Positions 9,041 through 18,351 are shown, counted from the first letter of the stretch. The stretch: DNA of 64,000 nucleotides from Microvirga makkahensis (GCF_009830105.1 NZ_WURB01000007.1:62001-126000), one strand, 5' to 3'. The notes: generated from the sequence alone by a model not told the origin. Numbers and translations are program-made.

Positions 9041-10045
9041 TCAGTTGGTTTTGCTGGCAATCGCCTTCTGGAATGTTGCGACGAGATCCGGGCCGACCTT
9101 GGCGGCCCAGGTGTCGAACGCCGACTTGGTCGCGGCGCGGAATGCCGCCAGTTCCTCGGCCGTCGGCTCATAAACCTCCATGCCCTTCTCACGCAGGAAG
9201 GCGACGCCTTTTGCGGTGCTCTCGCGGGTCAATTCTTTCTGGTAGGCCATGGCCTCCTCGGCCGCCTTGCGCACCAGTTCCTTCTTCTTGTCGTCCCAGG
9301 AGCTCCAGAGCTTCTTGCTCACTCCGAGGAAAACCGGATCGTAGGAATAGTGCCAGGTCGTGAGGTACTTCTGAACCTCATAGACACGCTGGGGGATGAT
9401 GACCGCACCGATCGGATTCTCCTGGCCGTCGACCACCTTCTGCTGCAGAGCCGAGAAGGTTTCGGTCCACTGCATCTGCTGAGGGTTGGCGCCGAGCGCA
9501 TTCATGACGTCGATGTACATGGGCCCTGCGACGCGCATCTTCAGACCCTTGAGGTCATCCGGCGTCTTGATGGGCCGCACGCTGTTCGTCACCTCGCGGA
9601 AGCCGTTCTCACCCCATGCGAGAACCACGATGTCATGCTTCTCCATGATCTCCTTCATGCGCTCGCCCGGTGCGCCGTTGGTCGTCGCATCGACGTCCTC
9701 GTAGGAGGAATAGAGGTAAGGCAAGGAGAAGACGGCCATCTCGGGAACGAGCGGCGTGACGTTGATGGCCGAGGTGACTACGAAGTCCAGCGAGCCACGG
9801 CTGACCATTTCGGCCTGCTTCATCTGATCGCCGCCGGTCAGCTGGGCGTTTGCGAACACCCTGACGTTCATGCCGCCGGAGCGTTCCTTCAGGAGCGCGG
9901 CGAAACGCTCGGCGCCCTTGTGCCACGTGGTGGCATCACCGGTATTGTGGGACAGGCGCAGATTTTGCGCCGAGGCAGCTCCCGCCATCGCGACACCTGC
10001 CAAGCTCAAAGCCAGCGCCAGAAATCCGGTTCTTGTGACCTTCAT
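9041..10045 (-). CDS. TRAP transporter solute-binding protein (DctP family)
   Basis: A 334-aa periplasmic receptor. The signal peptide covers residues 1-26, ending ASA before QNLRLSHN. The mature part carries the DctP fold marks: SHNTGDATTWHKGAERFAAL at the start, then the conserved KGLKMRVAG segment, whose arginine normally forms the salt bridge to the substrate carboxylate, and the WTETFSALQQKVVDGQENP motif typical of TRAP receptors. It is the first gene of the minus-strand TRAP operon, diverging from the IclR regulator at 10213. The substrate is most likely a carboxylate, from general knowledge of TRAP receptors and the conserved arginine region; its identity is unknown. Confidence 0.95.
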   Translation of the reverse strand: MKVTRTGFLALALSLAGVAMAGAASAQNLRLSHNTGDATTWHKGAERFAALLKERSGGMNVRVFANAQLTGGDQMKQAEMVSRGSLDFVVTSAINVTPLVPEMAVFSLPYLYSSYEDVDATTNGAPGERMKEIMEKHDIVVLAWGENGFREVTNSVRPIKTPDDLKGLKMRVAGPMYIDVMNALGANPQQMQWTETFSALQQKVVDGQENPIGAVIIPQRVYEVQKYLTTWHYSYDPVFLGVSKKLWSSWDDKKKELVRKAAEEAMAYQKELTRESTAKGVAFLREKGMEVYEPTAEELAAFRAATKSAFDTWAAKVGPDLVATFQKAIASKTN

Positions 10046-10133
10046 GTCGTTTCCTCTTCAGCAAAGGCGGAGGCTTCGTGCCGCGCGCCATCCTGGTCCA
10101 TATTATGAAGTATTGTTTTGACTGACGTGGGAG

Positions 10134-10161
10134 AGGATACATGCTTTTTGCTGCCTTGCAA
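10134..10161 (-). promoter_or_regulatory. Candidate promoter of the TRAP operon in the divergent dctP/iclR region
   Basis: On the minus strand TTGCAA (10161-10156) and TATCCT (10139-10134) are separated by 16 bases and could be a sigma-70-type promoter for the TRAP operon. The surrounding 10095-10165 stretch is clearly more AT-rich than the genes on either side. An IclR-type regulator gene diverges from here, so an operator is expected, but I could not point to a convincing palindrome. Opposite, TTGACT at 10118-10123 could be a -35 for the regulator gene, with no good -10. Confidence 0.3.
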
Positions 10162-10212
10162 TGTTGAGTTCCTCTCCTTAAGCTCATCCAAATGACTCAA
10201 GGGGTCCATGAC

Positions 10213-11082
10213 ATGGACCAATACTCTGCGAGTAATGCGATGGAAGATGGCCTGCCGTCGACCGGTGATCTCTCCGGCTCCCAGAGCGTGGATCGGGCCC
10301 TGCGCCTGCTCGCACTCGTCGGTCGGGGAGCCGAGCGAGGGATCGGCCTGAGCGTGATCGTAGAGGAAAGCCACCTCAACAAGCCGACGGCGCGACGCCT
10401 TCTCCTGGCGCTGATGCGGGCCGGTCTCGTCGAGCAGGACCAAGTCACGCGCCGCTACTATCTCGGCGAGGAGGCTTATGTTCTGGGTACGCTTTCGTCG
10501 CGACGGCACAGTCTGCTCGAACTGTCGATGGAAAGTCTCAGGCGCCTGTCCGAAGCCACTATGGACACGAGCTTCGTTTCCATGAGGCGCGACAACTACT
10601 CCGTGTGCCTGCACCGCGAGGAAGGCACATTTCCAGTCCGCACTCACGCATTGCAGGCAGGCTATCAGCATCCCCTCGGCATCGGAGCCGGTTCCCTTGC
10701 AATCCTCGCGGCAATGTCCGACGACGACATCGAGGGCGTCCTTGAAGCCGTCCGACCGGTTCTCCTGGAGAAATACCCCAGCTATTCCATCGAGCTGATC
10801 CTGGAGGACGTGCAGGAGACACGCCGACGCGGCTATTCGCTCAATCCCGGCCGGATCGTCGCCAGTTCCTGGGGTGTGGGAGCCGCGATCATGTTTCCTG
10901 ACGGGCGCGTCGCCGGCGCCCTCAGCATCGCTGCTATCGACAGCCGCATGACCCCGAGCCGTCAGCCGGAACTCGGAGCTCTCCTCAAGGCGGAGATCGC
11001 GCAGATAGAGACAAAGCTCAGGAAGATGTTTGCGTCCCGGGCGTCGGGCGCGGCCGAACCGCCTCCGCGCATGAGGGCTTAA
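10213..11082 (+). CDS. IclR-family transcriptional regulator
   Basis: IclR-type regulator of about 289 aa. The N-terminal winged helix (SQSVDRALRLLALVG, then LNKPTARRLLLALMRAGLV) is followed by the ligand-binding IclR domain (TFPVRTHALQAG, HPLGIGAGSLAILAAM, GVGAAIMFPDGRVAGALSIAA). The frame opens at an ATG at 10192, but the ATG at 10213 has AAGGGG (10199-10204) about eight bases upstream and is preferred. It lies divergent from the TRAP operon and head-to-tail with the thiolase/ligase/SDR genes, so it is the natural regulator of either or both. IclR proteins usually respond to small organic acids such as aromatic or dicarboxylic intermediates. Confidence 0.92.
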   Translation: MDQYSASNAMEDGLPSTGDLSGSQSVDRALRLLALVGRGAERGIGLSVIVEESHLNKPTARRLLLALMRAGLVEQDQVTRRYYLGEEAYVLGTLSSRRHSLLELSMESLRRLSEATMDTSFVSMRRDNYSVCLHREEGTFPVRTHALQAGYQHPLGIGAGSLAILAAMSDDDIEGVLEAVRPVLLEKYPSYSIELILEDVQETRRRGYSLNPGRIVASSWGVGAAIMFPDGRVAGALSIAAIDSRMTPSRQPELGALLKAEIAQIETKLRKMFASRASGAAEPPPRMRA

Positions 11083-11148
11083 TCGGATCGTACGGAGCAC
11101 GACCATAACACCCGTCCTCGGGCGGACCTTGATCAGGGAGGAAGCAAG

Positions 11149-12318
11149 ATGGCACGCGCCTGCATCGTTGGCTGGGCTCACACGCCCTTCGGCAGACTTG
11201 AGGACCCCGACGTCGAAAGCCTCATGGCCCGTGTCTCAGGCGCTGCTCTCGACCATGCCGGCGTGGAGACGAGCGACGTCGACGGAATTTATGTCGGGGT
11301 CCTGAACAACGGCTTTTCGAAACAGGGCTTCGAGGCCGCGCAGGTTGCGCTCGGACGTCCGGAGCTGGCCCATGTCCCCGCCACGCGCCTGGAGAACGCA
11401 TGCGCGACCGGATCGGCGGCAATTTATGCCGCGCTTGATTTCGTCGAGAGCGGAAGAGGACGGATCGCGCTGGTGATCGGCGCCGAGAAGATGACGGCGA
11501 AATCCGTTCCCGAGACGGGCGACATTCTCCTGAGCGCCTCCTACCGGAAGGAGGAAGCGGACGTCGAAGGTGGTTTCGCCGGCATCTTCGGACGGATCGC
11601 CCAGCAGTACTTCCAGCGCTATGGCGACCGAAGCGAGGAGCTCGCCCACATTGCCGCCAAGAACCACCGGAGCGGCGTCGCAAATCCTTACGCGCAGATG
11701 CGCCGGGATTTTGGGTTCGAGTTCTGCCACGCGGTCTCGGATAAAAATCCCTATGTAGCCCCTCCCCTGCGACGTACCGACTGCTCATTGATCTCCGATG
11801 GCGCCGCCGCGCTCGTCGTGGCGGACGAGGAAACGGCCGCAACCTTGGAGCGTGCCATTGCCTTCCGCGCGCGCCAGCACGTAAACGATCATCTGCCCCT
11901 GTCGCGCCGCGACCCGACCGCCTTCGCGGGCGCGCGCATGGCCTGGGAAAAGGCACGCGCCGAGGCGGGCGTCGCTCTCGACGACCTCTCGTTCGTGGAG
12001 ACACATGACTGCTTCACCATCGCCGAACTGATCGAATACGAGGCCATGGGGCTTGCCGCGCCCGGGGAAGGCTACCGTATCGTTCGCGAGGGCATCGCCG
12101 AAAAGGGCGGGCGGCTTCCAGTCAATCCTTCGGGGGGGCTCAAGTCCAAGGGGCATCCGGTCGGCGCGACCGGCGTCTCCATGCACGTCATGACCTGCCT
12201 GCAACTGATGAACGAAGCCGGAGACATGCAGATCGCCGATCCCGCGCTCGGCGGCATCTTCAACATGGGAGGCGCCGCCGTCGCCAATTACGTTTCGATC
12301 CTGGAGCGCCGGAAATGA
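11149..12318 (+). CDS. Thiolase-superfamily protein (SCP2-thiolase-like)
   Basis: A 389-aa thiolase-fold enzyme expected to cleave or form a C-C bond in an acyl-CoA. The nucleophilic cysteine is C85 in LENACATGSAA. The two later histidine motifs are present as ETHDCFT (H286) and GGLKSKGHPVGATG (H336). The C-terminal cysteine motif of classical acetyl-CoA acetyltransferases (CxG) is absent, and the corresponding stretch reads IFNMGGAAVANY. This pattern is typical of the SCP-x/SCP2-thiolase-like subgroup and suggests a different acceptor or mechanism. GGGAGG sits just upstream of ATG 11149. It is coupled to the acyl-CoA ligase by a 4-base overlap, followed by an SDR. Together they could activate, oxidise and thiolytically cleave a carboxylic acid. 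Confidence 0.88.
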   Translation: MARACIVGWAHTPFGRLEDPDVESLMARVSGAALDHAGVETSDVDGIYVGVLNNGFSKQGFEAAQVALGRPELAHVPATRLENACATGSAAIYAALDFVESGRGRIALVIGAEKMTAKSVPETGDILLSASYRKEEADVEGGFAGIFGRIAQQYFQRYGDRSEELAHIAAKNHRSGVANPYAQMRRDFGFEFCHAVSDKNPYVAPPLRRTDCSLISDGAAALVVADEETAATLERAIAFRARQHVNDHLPLSRRDPTAFAGARMAWEKARAEAGVALDDLSFVETHDCFTIAELIEYEAMGLAAPGEGYRIVREGIAEKGGRLPVNPSGGLKSKGHPVGATGVSMHVMTCLQLMNEAGDMQIADPALGGIFNMGGAAVANYVSILERRK

Positions 12319-13961
12319 GAATCGGTGGGGAGAACCCGAAGGGAGGCGTCCCTCCGATTTCCAAGCGGGTCATGAACCTGGCCCACTTCCTGCGCCAGGC
12401 GGCACGCCGCCACCGGGACGAGGTTGGCTTCGTTTGCGGCGATGCCGCCTGGACCTGGGCGGATCTCGACCGACGCGTGGATGCGATGGCGGCGGCGCTC
12501 GCGGCGCGGGGCGTGGCGAAGGGCGACCGGGTGCTGGTGCAGTCGAAGAACTGCAATCAGATGTTCGAATCGATGTTCGCATGCTTCCGAATTGGTGCGG
12601 TCTGGGTTCCGACTAATTTCCGGCAAACGCCGGATGAGGTCGCCTATCTCGGCCAAGCCAGCGGCGCCTCCGCCATGATCTGTCACGGGGACTTCCCCGA
12701 ACATGCCGCAGCGGCGTGCCGGGCCTGCCCTGATATCCGCTTCGTTCTGTCGATCGGCCCCTCGGATTTCGGCGAGGATTATGACGGTCTTGTCGAAGCG
12801 TATTTGGGCCGGTCGGTGCCCGAAGCACCGGTCGAACAGGACGATCCCTGCTGGTTCTTCTTCACCTCGGGAACGACGGGACGCCCGAAGGCCGCCGTCC
12901 TGACGCACGGCCAGATGGCTTTCGTGATCACGAACCATCTCTGCGACCTGATGCCCGGCACCACGCACGCGGATGCCTCCGTCGTCGTCGCGCCGCTCTC
13001 GCACGGTGCGGGCGTCCACCAGCTCGTGCAGGTGGCACGTGCGGTGAAGACCGTGCTGCCGCAAAGTGACCGCTTCGACCCCGATGAGATCTGGGCGCTC
13101 GTCGCCCAATGGCGCGTGACGAACATGTTCACCGTTCCGACCATCGTGAAGATGCTCGTCGAGCATCCTTCGGTGGACGTGCACGACCATTCCTCCCTTC
13201 GATACGTGATCTATGCCGGAGCGCCCATGTACAGGGAGGACCAGAAGCGGGCCCTGGCGAAACTCGGAAAGGTCCTGGTGCAGTATTTCGGCCTCGGCGA
13301 GGTGACCGGAAACATTACGGTCCTCCCCCCCGCGCTCCACGAGCCCGAGGACGCTCCCGGTCTGAAGATCGGAACCTGCGGCTATGAGCGGACGGGCATT
13401 CAGGTGTCGATCCAGAGCGAGGACGGGCGGGAGCTCGCGCCCGGCGAGACCGGAGAGATCTGCGTCTGCGGTCCGGCCGTCTTCGCCGGCTACTACGACA
13501 ACCCTGAGGCCAATGCGAAAGCCTTCCGCGACGGCTGGTTTCGCACCGGAGATCTCGGGCACATGGACGAAGAGGGATTCCTCTACATCACCGGCCGTGC
13601 TTCCGACATGTACATATCCGGCGGCTCGAACGTGTATCCGCGCGAGATCGAGGAGAAAGTCCTCACCCATCCGGCCGTCGCCGAGGTGGCCATCGTCGGA
13701 GTTCCGGACAAGACCTGGGGCGAGGTGGGTGTCGCCGTCTGCGTCCTCCGACCGGAAGCGCATTTGAGCGAGCGGGAGCTCCTGGCCTGGATGGACGGCA
13801 AGGTCGCCCGCTACAAACATCCGAAACGCGTGTTCTTCTGGGAAGCCCTCCCGAAATCCGCCTATGGCAAAATCACCAAGAAGGATATCCGCGCGGAGCT
13901 GGAGGCGCGGGGCTGCTTGCCGCTGGAACGGCGGCTCGAAGCGTCTGCCCAGCCGGCTTGA
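12315..13961 (+). CDS. Acyl-CoA synthetase / AMP-dependent ligase (ANL superfamily)
   Basis: A 548-aa adenylate-forming ligase that converts a carboxylic acid to its CoA thioester through an acyl-AMP. Seen: the ATP-binding loop TSGTTGRPKAA, the central GLGEVTGNI (A5 position), the GWFRTGDLGHMDEEGFLYI hinge region with its aspartate, GGSNVYPREIE, and the adenylation lysine K519 in KSAYGKITKKD. The gene starts within the thiolase stop codon (ATGA), implying translational coupling. An ATG at 12372, beginning MNLAHFLRQAARRH, resembles family starts and could be the true one. The acid substrate is unspecified; it may be imported by the neighbouring TRAP system or released by the amidase. Confidence 0.93.
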   Translation: MRIGGENPKGGVPPISKRVMNLAHFLRQAARRHRDEVGFVCGDAAWTWADLDRRVDAMAAALAARGVAKGDRVLVQSKNCNQMFESMFACFRIGAVWVPTNFRQTPDEVAYLGQASGASAMICHGDFPEHAAAACRACPDIRFVLSIGPSDFGEDYDGLVEAYLGRSVPEAPVEQDDPCWFFFTSGTTGRPKAAVLTHGQMAFVITNHLCDLMPGTTHADASVVVAPLSHGAGVHQLVQVARAVKTVLPQSDRFDPDEIWALVAQWRVTNMFTVPTIVKMLVEHPSVDVHDHSSLRYVIYAGAPMYREDQKRALAKLGKVLVQYFGLGEVTGNITVLPPALHEPEDAPGLKIGTCGYERTGIQVSIQSEDGRELAPGETGEICVCGPAVFAGYYDNPEANAKAFRDGWFRTGDLGHMDEEGFLYITGRASDMYISGGSNVYPREIEEKVLTHPAVAEVAIVGVPDKTWGEVGVAVCVLRPEAHLSERELLAWMDGKVARYKHPKRVFFWEALPKSAYGKITKKDIRAELEARGCLPLERRLEASAQPA

Positions 13962-14028
13962 AAGGCCCCATGGGGGCTGCCGACGGGGGGCACGCACGGC
14001 CACGCGATAGGATGGAGGAAGGAATTTC

Positions 14029-14817
14029 ATGGCGAAGCAGGAAACGGTCCTTGTCACCGGCGGCGCCTCAGGCATCGGACTTGCGGTCGCTGCCGCCTCT
14101 CTGCGGGAGGGCTGGCGTGTCATCGTCTGCGATCTCGAGCCCGCCAATCTGGAACGGTGCAGAACGGCACTCCCAGCCCATGGTGAAGGGGCCGTGCGGC
14201 TCGAGCAGGTCAACATCACCGACGAGCCGGCCGTCATCGGCTGCATCGAGCGGTGCGAGGCGGAGTTCGGTCCGATCACCGGGCTCGTCAACTCGGCGGG
14301 GATTGCAAGCGATATTCATTCGCTGGACACGAGCGCCGATCTCTTCCGCAGGATCCTCGAGGTCAATCTGATCGGCAGCTTCGTCGCTTCCCGCGAAGTC
14401 GCCCGGCGCATGGCCGAGCGGGGCGAAGGGGCCATCGTCAACATCGCATCCGTCTCGGGAATGCGCGGTAATATGGGGCGCGTCGCCTACGGAGCCTCCA
14501 AGGGCGGCGTCCTCACGATGACGAAAGTCATGGCTGTCGAACTCGCACCCCTGGGGATCCGGGTCAATGCGGTCGCGCCCGGACCGATCGAAACGCCTCT
14601 CGTGCGTGAGGTGCACACCGAGGAGGTGCGCTCGGAATGGATGAGGGTCGTGCCGCAAAGCCGCTACGGCACGCCGGACGAGGTCGCCGAGGCGGCAATC
14701 TTCCTCCTCGACGGCGGGCGGGCCAGCTATGTGACCGGACAGACCCTCTGCGTCGATGGAGGCTTCACGGCAGCGGGCCTGATGGGCGGATCGAAAGCCA
14801 GGGGAGCGATGGCCTGA
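14029..14817 (+). CDS. Short-chain dehydrogenase/reductase (SDR)
   Basis: A 262-aa classical SDR with an NAD(P)-binding Rossmann fold. The cofactor motif is TGGASGIG (T10-G17), the NSAG motif is at 88-91, and the catalytic set is N114, S141, Y154 and K158 (YGASK). The C-terminal segment VTGQTLCVDGGFTA is standard. The acidic D36 after the second strand suggests preference for NAD(H). The start ATG 14029 has GGAGGAAGG upstream. It is third in the thiolase-ligase-SDR series, so a beta-hydroxyacyl or alcohol oxidation step is a fair inference. Confidence 0.93.
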   Translation: MAKQETVLVTGGASGIGLAVAAASLREGWRVIVCDLEPANLERCRTALPAHGEGAVRLEQVNITDEPAVIGCIERCEAEFGPITGLVNSAGIASDIHSLDTSADLFRRILEVNLIGSFVASREVARRMAERGEGAIVNIASVSGMRGNMGRVAYGASKGGVLTMTKVMAVELAPLGIRVNAVAPGPIETPLVREVHTEEVRSEWMRVVPQSRYGTPDEVAEAAIFLLDGGRASYVTGQTLCVDGGFTAAGLMGGSKARGAMA

Positions 14818-14843
14818 CGGGCGCGGCTCGCGCTCCCGGGCGC

Positions 14844-15722
14844 TCACCCCTCGCGCCTCGCTCCCCCGGGCGCGCTCGCCCTGATGACGAGTTCGAAGGT
14901 CACGAGGACCGGGTTGTCGTCCCGCGCGAGAATCCCCTCATGGATGTTTCCCTCGGTATCGACCACGGCGATATGGAGGTGGGTCCTCAGCTGCCCGGAA
15001 ATCTGCTCCACCCTTCCCTCATGAATCATCACTTCCGTCGCAAGCGAGCCGACGCGGCGCCCGTCGGCGAACCGCACCTCGTTCAGGCTGCCGATCCCAT
15101 GGACGTCCGCGGCTTCGATCCCGTGCGCGGCGCAGATCTGTTCGATGGCGCGGCCGATGTCTTCGTTCGGGCGGACGCGTGCAAGCAGAACGGAATGTTC
15201 CGGGACGGACGGATCCTCGTTACCCACCCGAACGGGCTCGAACAGCCTGAAATTCGTCTCGGGATCCTCCAGGGAGTCGAAGGTCACGCCTTTCAGCCCG
15301 ATCCCAGTGACCTCGACCGGCTCTGCCACCCGCGTGTCGGATGCGAGCATGTGACCCATGCGCCTCCCCTCGGACGTGTCCCAGATGCCGTGGCAGTGAA
15401 TGAACGGCAGACCGTCGCGCTGTCCGACGATGGCGCAGCCCCTGTGCATCCGTACGGAACCCTCGGGCGCGAATGTCGGGCTGTACCATGCCGCATGGGA
15501 CGCATCGGACGACAGGCTCGGCATCACGTAGCGAAACGGTTCGAAGCGGCCGTGATCGAACGTGACGAACCCGCCTTGGCATCCCATGGCGGAAAATCCC
15601 TTGGCGAGAGCTACATCAACGGTATCGCCTGGCTCCAGTGAAAACCTCAGTGCGACAGGGAAACCTGCTATTGCGGTCAAGCGCTGTGTCGCAACAGGGC
15701 CAGGATGGGTGACTGTTCTCAA
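14844..15722 (-). CDS. Tandem PPC-domain (DUF296) protein
   Basis: About 292 aa forming two PPC/DUF296 domains: one near residues 1-150 with LPFIHCHGIW and EGRRMGHML, a second near 155-290 with SGQLRTHLHIAVVDTEGN and NPVLVTFELVIR. PPC domains are small trimeric folds of unclear bacterial function, some tied to metal-dependent deacylation. I prefer the TTG at 15722, preceded by GAAAGG, giving a start on RTVTHPGPVA like other family members. An ATG at 15764 would add 14 residues without a ribosome site. It converges on the SDR gene with a 26-base gap, and such proteins often accompany acyl-CoA catabolism genes. Function remains unknown. Confidence 0.8.
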   Translation of the reverse strand: MRTVTHPGPVATQRLTAIAGFPVALRFSLEPGDTVDVALAKGFSAMGCQGGFVTFDHGRFEPFRYVMPSLSSDASHAAWYSPTFAPEGSVRMHRGCAIVGQRDGLPFIHCHGIWDTSEGRRMGHMLASDTRVAEPVEVTGIGLKGVTFDSLEDPETNFRLFEPVRVGNEDPSVPEHSVLLARVRPNEDIGRAIEQICAAHGIEAADVHGIGSLNEVRFADGRRVGSLATEVMIHEGRVEQISGQLRTHLHIAVVDTEGNIHEGILARDDNPVLVTFELVIRASAPGGARREG

Positions 15723-16033
15723 TGTTGACCTTTCAAATACCCTCACTTGGCATGGTGCTTGCATCAGTGACGTGGTTCAAGACCGAAAATTTCTCAGAGT
15801 GAATGTTTGTTCTGAAAAGACCGGACGCATGCAATAGCCTTTCCGTAGCCGCAGCGTCCGGCTCACTCTCGCAGGCCTTCTCCCGTTGCCGCGCAGGCCA
15901 CCTTGTTGCACGGGCGGGCGGTTTGGCGACCGAAGCGGTAAGGCCTAGATGAGCTGGGCCCTTCCTGATCTCGGCTTCCACCATTCCGTTCAAGTCCGAT
16001 ACCGCTCGCCGAAACCGCCGGCAGCGGCACCGG

Positions 16034-16397
16034 GTGACGAATGAGGCGGAGTACGACCCCGCCTTACGCCAGCGCGGAAGCCTTACAGTTTGGTTCACAT
16101 AGAGAGCAGTCGCTGCCTGACCGGCGGAGCCCCGCACAACGCGCGCTGACCAAGCCCGTTGCTCCGCGCTCGCCATCGGAACGGCTCTGATGCTGCGGGC
16201 GGTGTTCCGATTGGTGCTGCACCAGACGGGAGGGCTGATCGGCTCGATCCTGAGCCGCCGCACCGAAACCCTGGCGGCGCCAAACCCATGCCAGAAGTCT
16301 GGAGCACCCACTCACCGGCGGAGAGACAGCGCGGGCCTGCATCGGTGCTGACCCGGCGAGTGGCTGGTGGAGAAGCATCGGCGACGGCTGTCCCGAA
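16034..16397 (+). pseudogene. Decayed IS5-family transposase
   Basis: One continuous frame from GTG 16034 reads VTNEAEYDPALRQRGSLTVW, later LMLRAVFRLVLHQTGGLIGS, then RRTETLAAP, DSAGLHRC and PGEWLVEKH. This follows the order of IS5-group transposases (NWAEYDxALRRRGSLTVWF, LxLRxVFxLxLRQTEGLxxS, TLSRR, DSTGLK, GEWLVEKHG). It has three in-frame stops, TAG at 16100, TGA at 16118 and TGA at 16349, and a deletion that removes the loop before TLSRR. No catalytic core remains after about 16397. The surroundings (15765-16033 and 16398-16671) carry no supportable gene; the second part is the leader of the gamma-glutamyltransferase operon. Confidence 0.8.
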
Positions 16398-16671
16398 CCA
16401 GCGGGCAACGTCGCCGAAATGTGGCAACTTTCAGAAATACTGCACCTTTACCTTTCATGCATGTACGATGCGCGTCGATAGCAAGCTCCGTCCTTGCGGC
16501 GTCGCGTGAATTATTGCCAATAGGGGGACATAAGCAGTTGACTACTTTCTAACAGCAAGCCTAACATTGCGTCATGGTAATCAAACTACCGTATATTCCG
16601 GTCGGCATGCATAGCTTATCATGCGCGGCAGGTCAGCCGTTGAACCTTGCCTTGATTGAGGCGCGGCAGGG

Positions 16672-18258
16672 ATGAATGCGCTCTCGCGAACGCAGGTGGT
16701 CCTAAAGCCGGCGGTCGCGTCAAAGGGCGGAGTTGTCGCGGCGCAGAACAGGCTTGCAGCCGCAGTTGGAGCCGAGATTCTAGAGAATGGCGGAGATGCA
16801 GTAGATGCCGCGGTCGCGACATCCTTTGCACTTGGAGTTCTTGAGCCGTGGATGAGCGGCCCTGCAGGTGGCGGGGCAATGGTAATCTGGAGAGCAGAGG
16901 AGGCAAAGGCTTACTCCGTTTTTTACGGCATGCGCTCCCCAGCCGGCATCGATCCCGCCGACTACCCGCTCTCCGCGTCCGGCACGGCATCCGATCTGTT
17001 TCCCTGGAAGTCCGTCGTCGGCGACCGCAATGTGGAAGGGGCGACATCAATCGCCGTTCCCGGAACCATAAATGGCATAGGAACAGCCCATAAGCACTTT
17101 GGCCGAATGTCCTGGCGCGAGCTTCTGCAGCCGGCTGCCATTCACGCCCGTCGTGGCTTCCAGATTGACTGGTATGCTGCCCTGATAATCGCGTCGGCAA
17201 CACGCTCTCTCGCCAAGGATCCTGATGCTGCCGCACTTTTCCTTGAGGATGGGCAGTGGCCGCCCGTCCCTCCCTGGACGGCGCTCGATGATCGCCGGGT
17301 TCAGAATGCGAGGATGGCGGATACGATCTGCTACTTGGCTGAAGAAGGCTTTCGGGAGTTCTACGAAGGTGAGATTGCAAAGCACCTCGCGGCGGATGTC
17401 CAGGCCAAGGGAGGCTCGTTGTCCTTTGATGATCTCCGCACCTACCACGCGGAGATGCGGCAGGCTGCCCTCGTTCCTTACCGCGACGGCGGCTTCTATG
17501 TCGCCCCGGACCTGACAGCGGGCCCAACCTTCGCCGACGTTTTTCATCATCTGACCCGGAGCATAGCTTCGCCGTGCGCCGAGCCCGAGAGCCAGGCATA
17601 CTGTGCCTATGCGGATGCCATCGATTCCGCCTACCGGGCCCGTCTGGCGGAAGCCGGTGACCGAGAGGCACCGCATCGACCTGCCTGCACGACGCATTTC
17701 TCGGTAGTGGACCGTCATGGCAATATGGTCGCCAAGACGCAGACGCTCCTCTCCGTCTTCGGTTCGAGGGTCGTCTCCCCCTCGACGGGCCTCCTCCTCA
17801 ACAACGGCATCATGTGGTTCGATCCCGAGCCAGGCCATCCGAATTCGCTCGCGCCGGCTAAACGGTGCCTGATGAACGTCTGCCCGGTGATCGGCGAGAC
17901 GGGCGAAGCGCGCTTTGCCATTGGCGCTTCCGGTGGGCGCAAGATTCTGCCTGCGGTGGCGCAGCTTTCCTCCTTTCTTATCGATTACCGGATGAGTCTT
18001 GAGGAGGCCTTTCACCAGCCGCGGATCGATGTCAGCGGTGGTCCGGCGGTCATTGGGGATGAGATGCTCGCTCCGAAGATCATTGAGGCGCTGTCGGAAA
18101 GGCGACGAGTCGTGACAACCAAGCGGACGGTCTATCCGAATGCATTCGCCTGCCCGACCGGAGTGATGCGCAAGGGCGGGATCAACTATGGTGCAAGCGA
18201 GATAATGTCGCCCTGGGCCGATGCGGTGGCGGAGTCTTTTCCGAGAGGCGTGGCATGA
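16672..18258 (+). CDS. ggt: Gamma-glutamyltransferase family protein
   Basis: A 528-aa Ntn-hydrolase expected to remove or transfer gamma-glutamyl groups from glutathione-like or gamma-glutamyl peptides. N-terminal marks NRLAAAVGAEIL, GGDAVDAAVAT and SGPAGGGAM are present. The autoprocessing nucleophile is T340 in ACTTHFSVVD, so the mature enzyme would consist of a chain of about 339 residues and one of about 189. The C-terminal part keeps LNNGIMWFDPEPGHPN and the GASGGRKI region. Unlike the periplasmic E. coli enzyme there is no signal peptide: the protein begins MNALSRTQVV. It would act in the cytoplasm on imported substrate. It is the first gene of the long peptide-transport operon, so an imported gamma-glutamyl compound is a plausible target. 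Confidence 0.9.
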   Translation: MNALSRTQVVLKPAVASKGGVVAAQNRLAAAVGAEILENGGDAVDAAVATSFALGVLEPWMSGPAGGGAMVIWRAEEAKAYSVFYGMRSPAGIDPADYPLSASGTASDLFPWKSVVGDRNVEGATSIAVPGTINGIGTAHKHFGRMSWRELLQPAAIHARRGFQIDWYAALIIASATRSLAKDPDAAALFLEDGQWPPVPPWTALDDRRVQNARMADTICYLAEEGFREFYEGEIAKHLAADVQAKGGSLSFDDLRTYHAEMRQAALVPYRDGGFYVAPDLTAGPTFADVFHHLTRSIASPCAEPESQAYCAYADAIDSAYRARLAEAGDREAPHRPACTTHFSVVDRHGNMVAKTQTLLSVFGSRVVSPSTGLLLNNGIMWFDPEPGHPNSLAPAKRCLMNVCPVIGETGEARFAIGASGGRKILPAVAQLSSFLIDYRMSLEEAFHQPRIDVSGGPAVIGDEMLAPKIIEALSERRRVVTTKRTVYPNAFACPTGVMRKGGINYGASEIMSPWADAVAESFPRGVA

Positions 18259-18351
18259 TAAATTGCATCCAGCCACACCTTCGGATTGGTATTCGCGCTT
18301 AGATCTCTTCTTCAATCAATGATGATGTCTCAACCAAAGAGGGAAAAGAGA

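Noticed and set aside
12288-14291. Long minus-strand open frame (667 codons) opposite the acyl-CoA ligase
   Set aside because: It is an antisense shadow in GC-rich coding DNA: low-complexity Arg/His/Gly-rich product, no family motif, and the plus strand encodes a complete ligase.
15733-16311. 192-codon minus-strand frame
   Set aside because: Lies opposite the IS5 transposase relic, Arg-rich, no ribosome site or family match.
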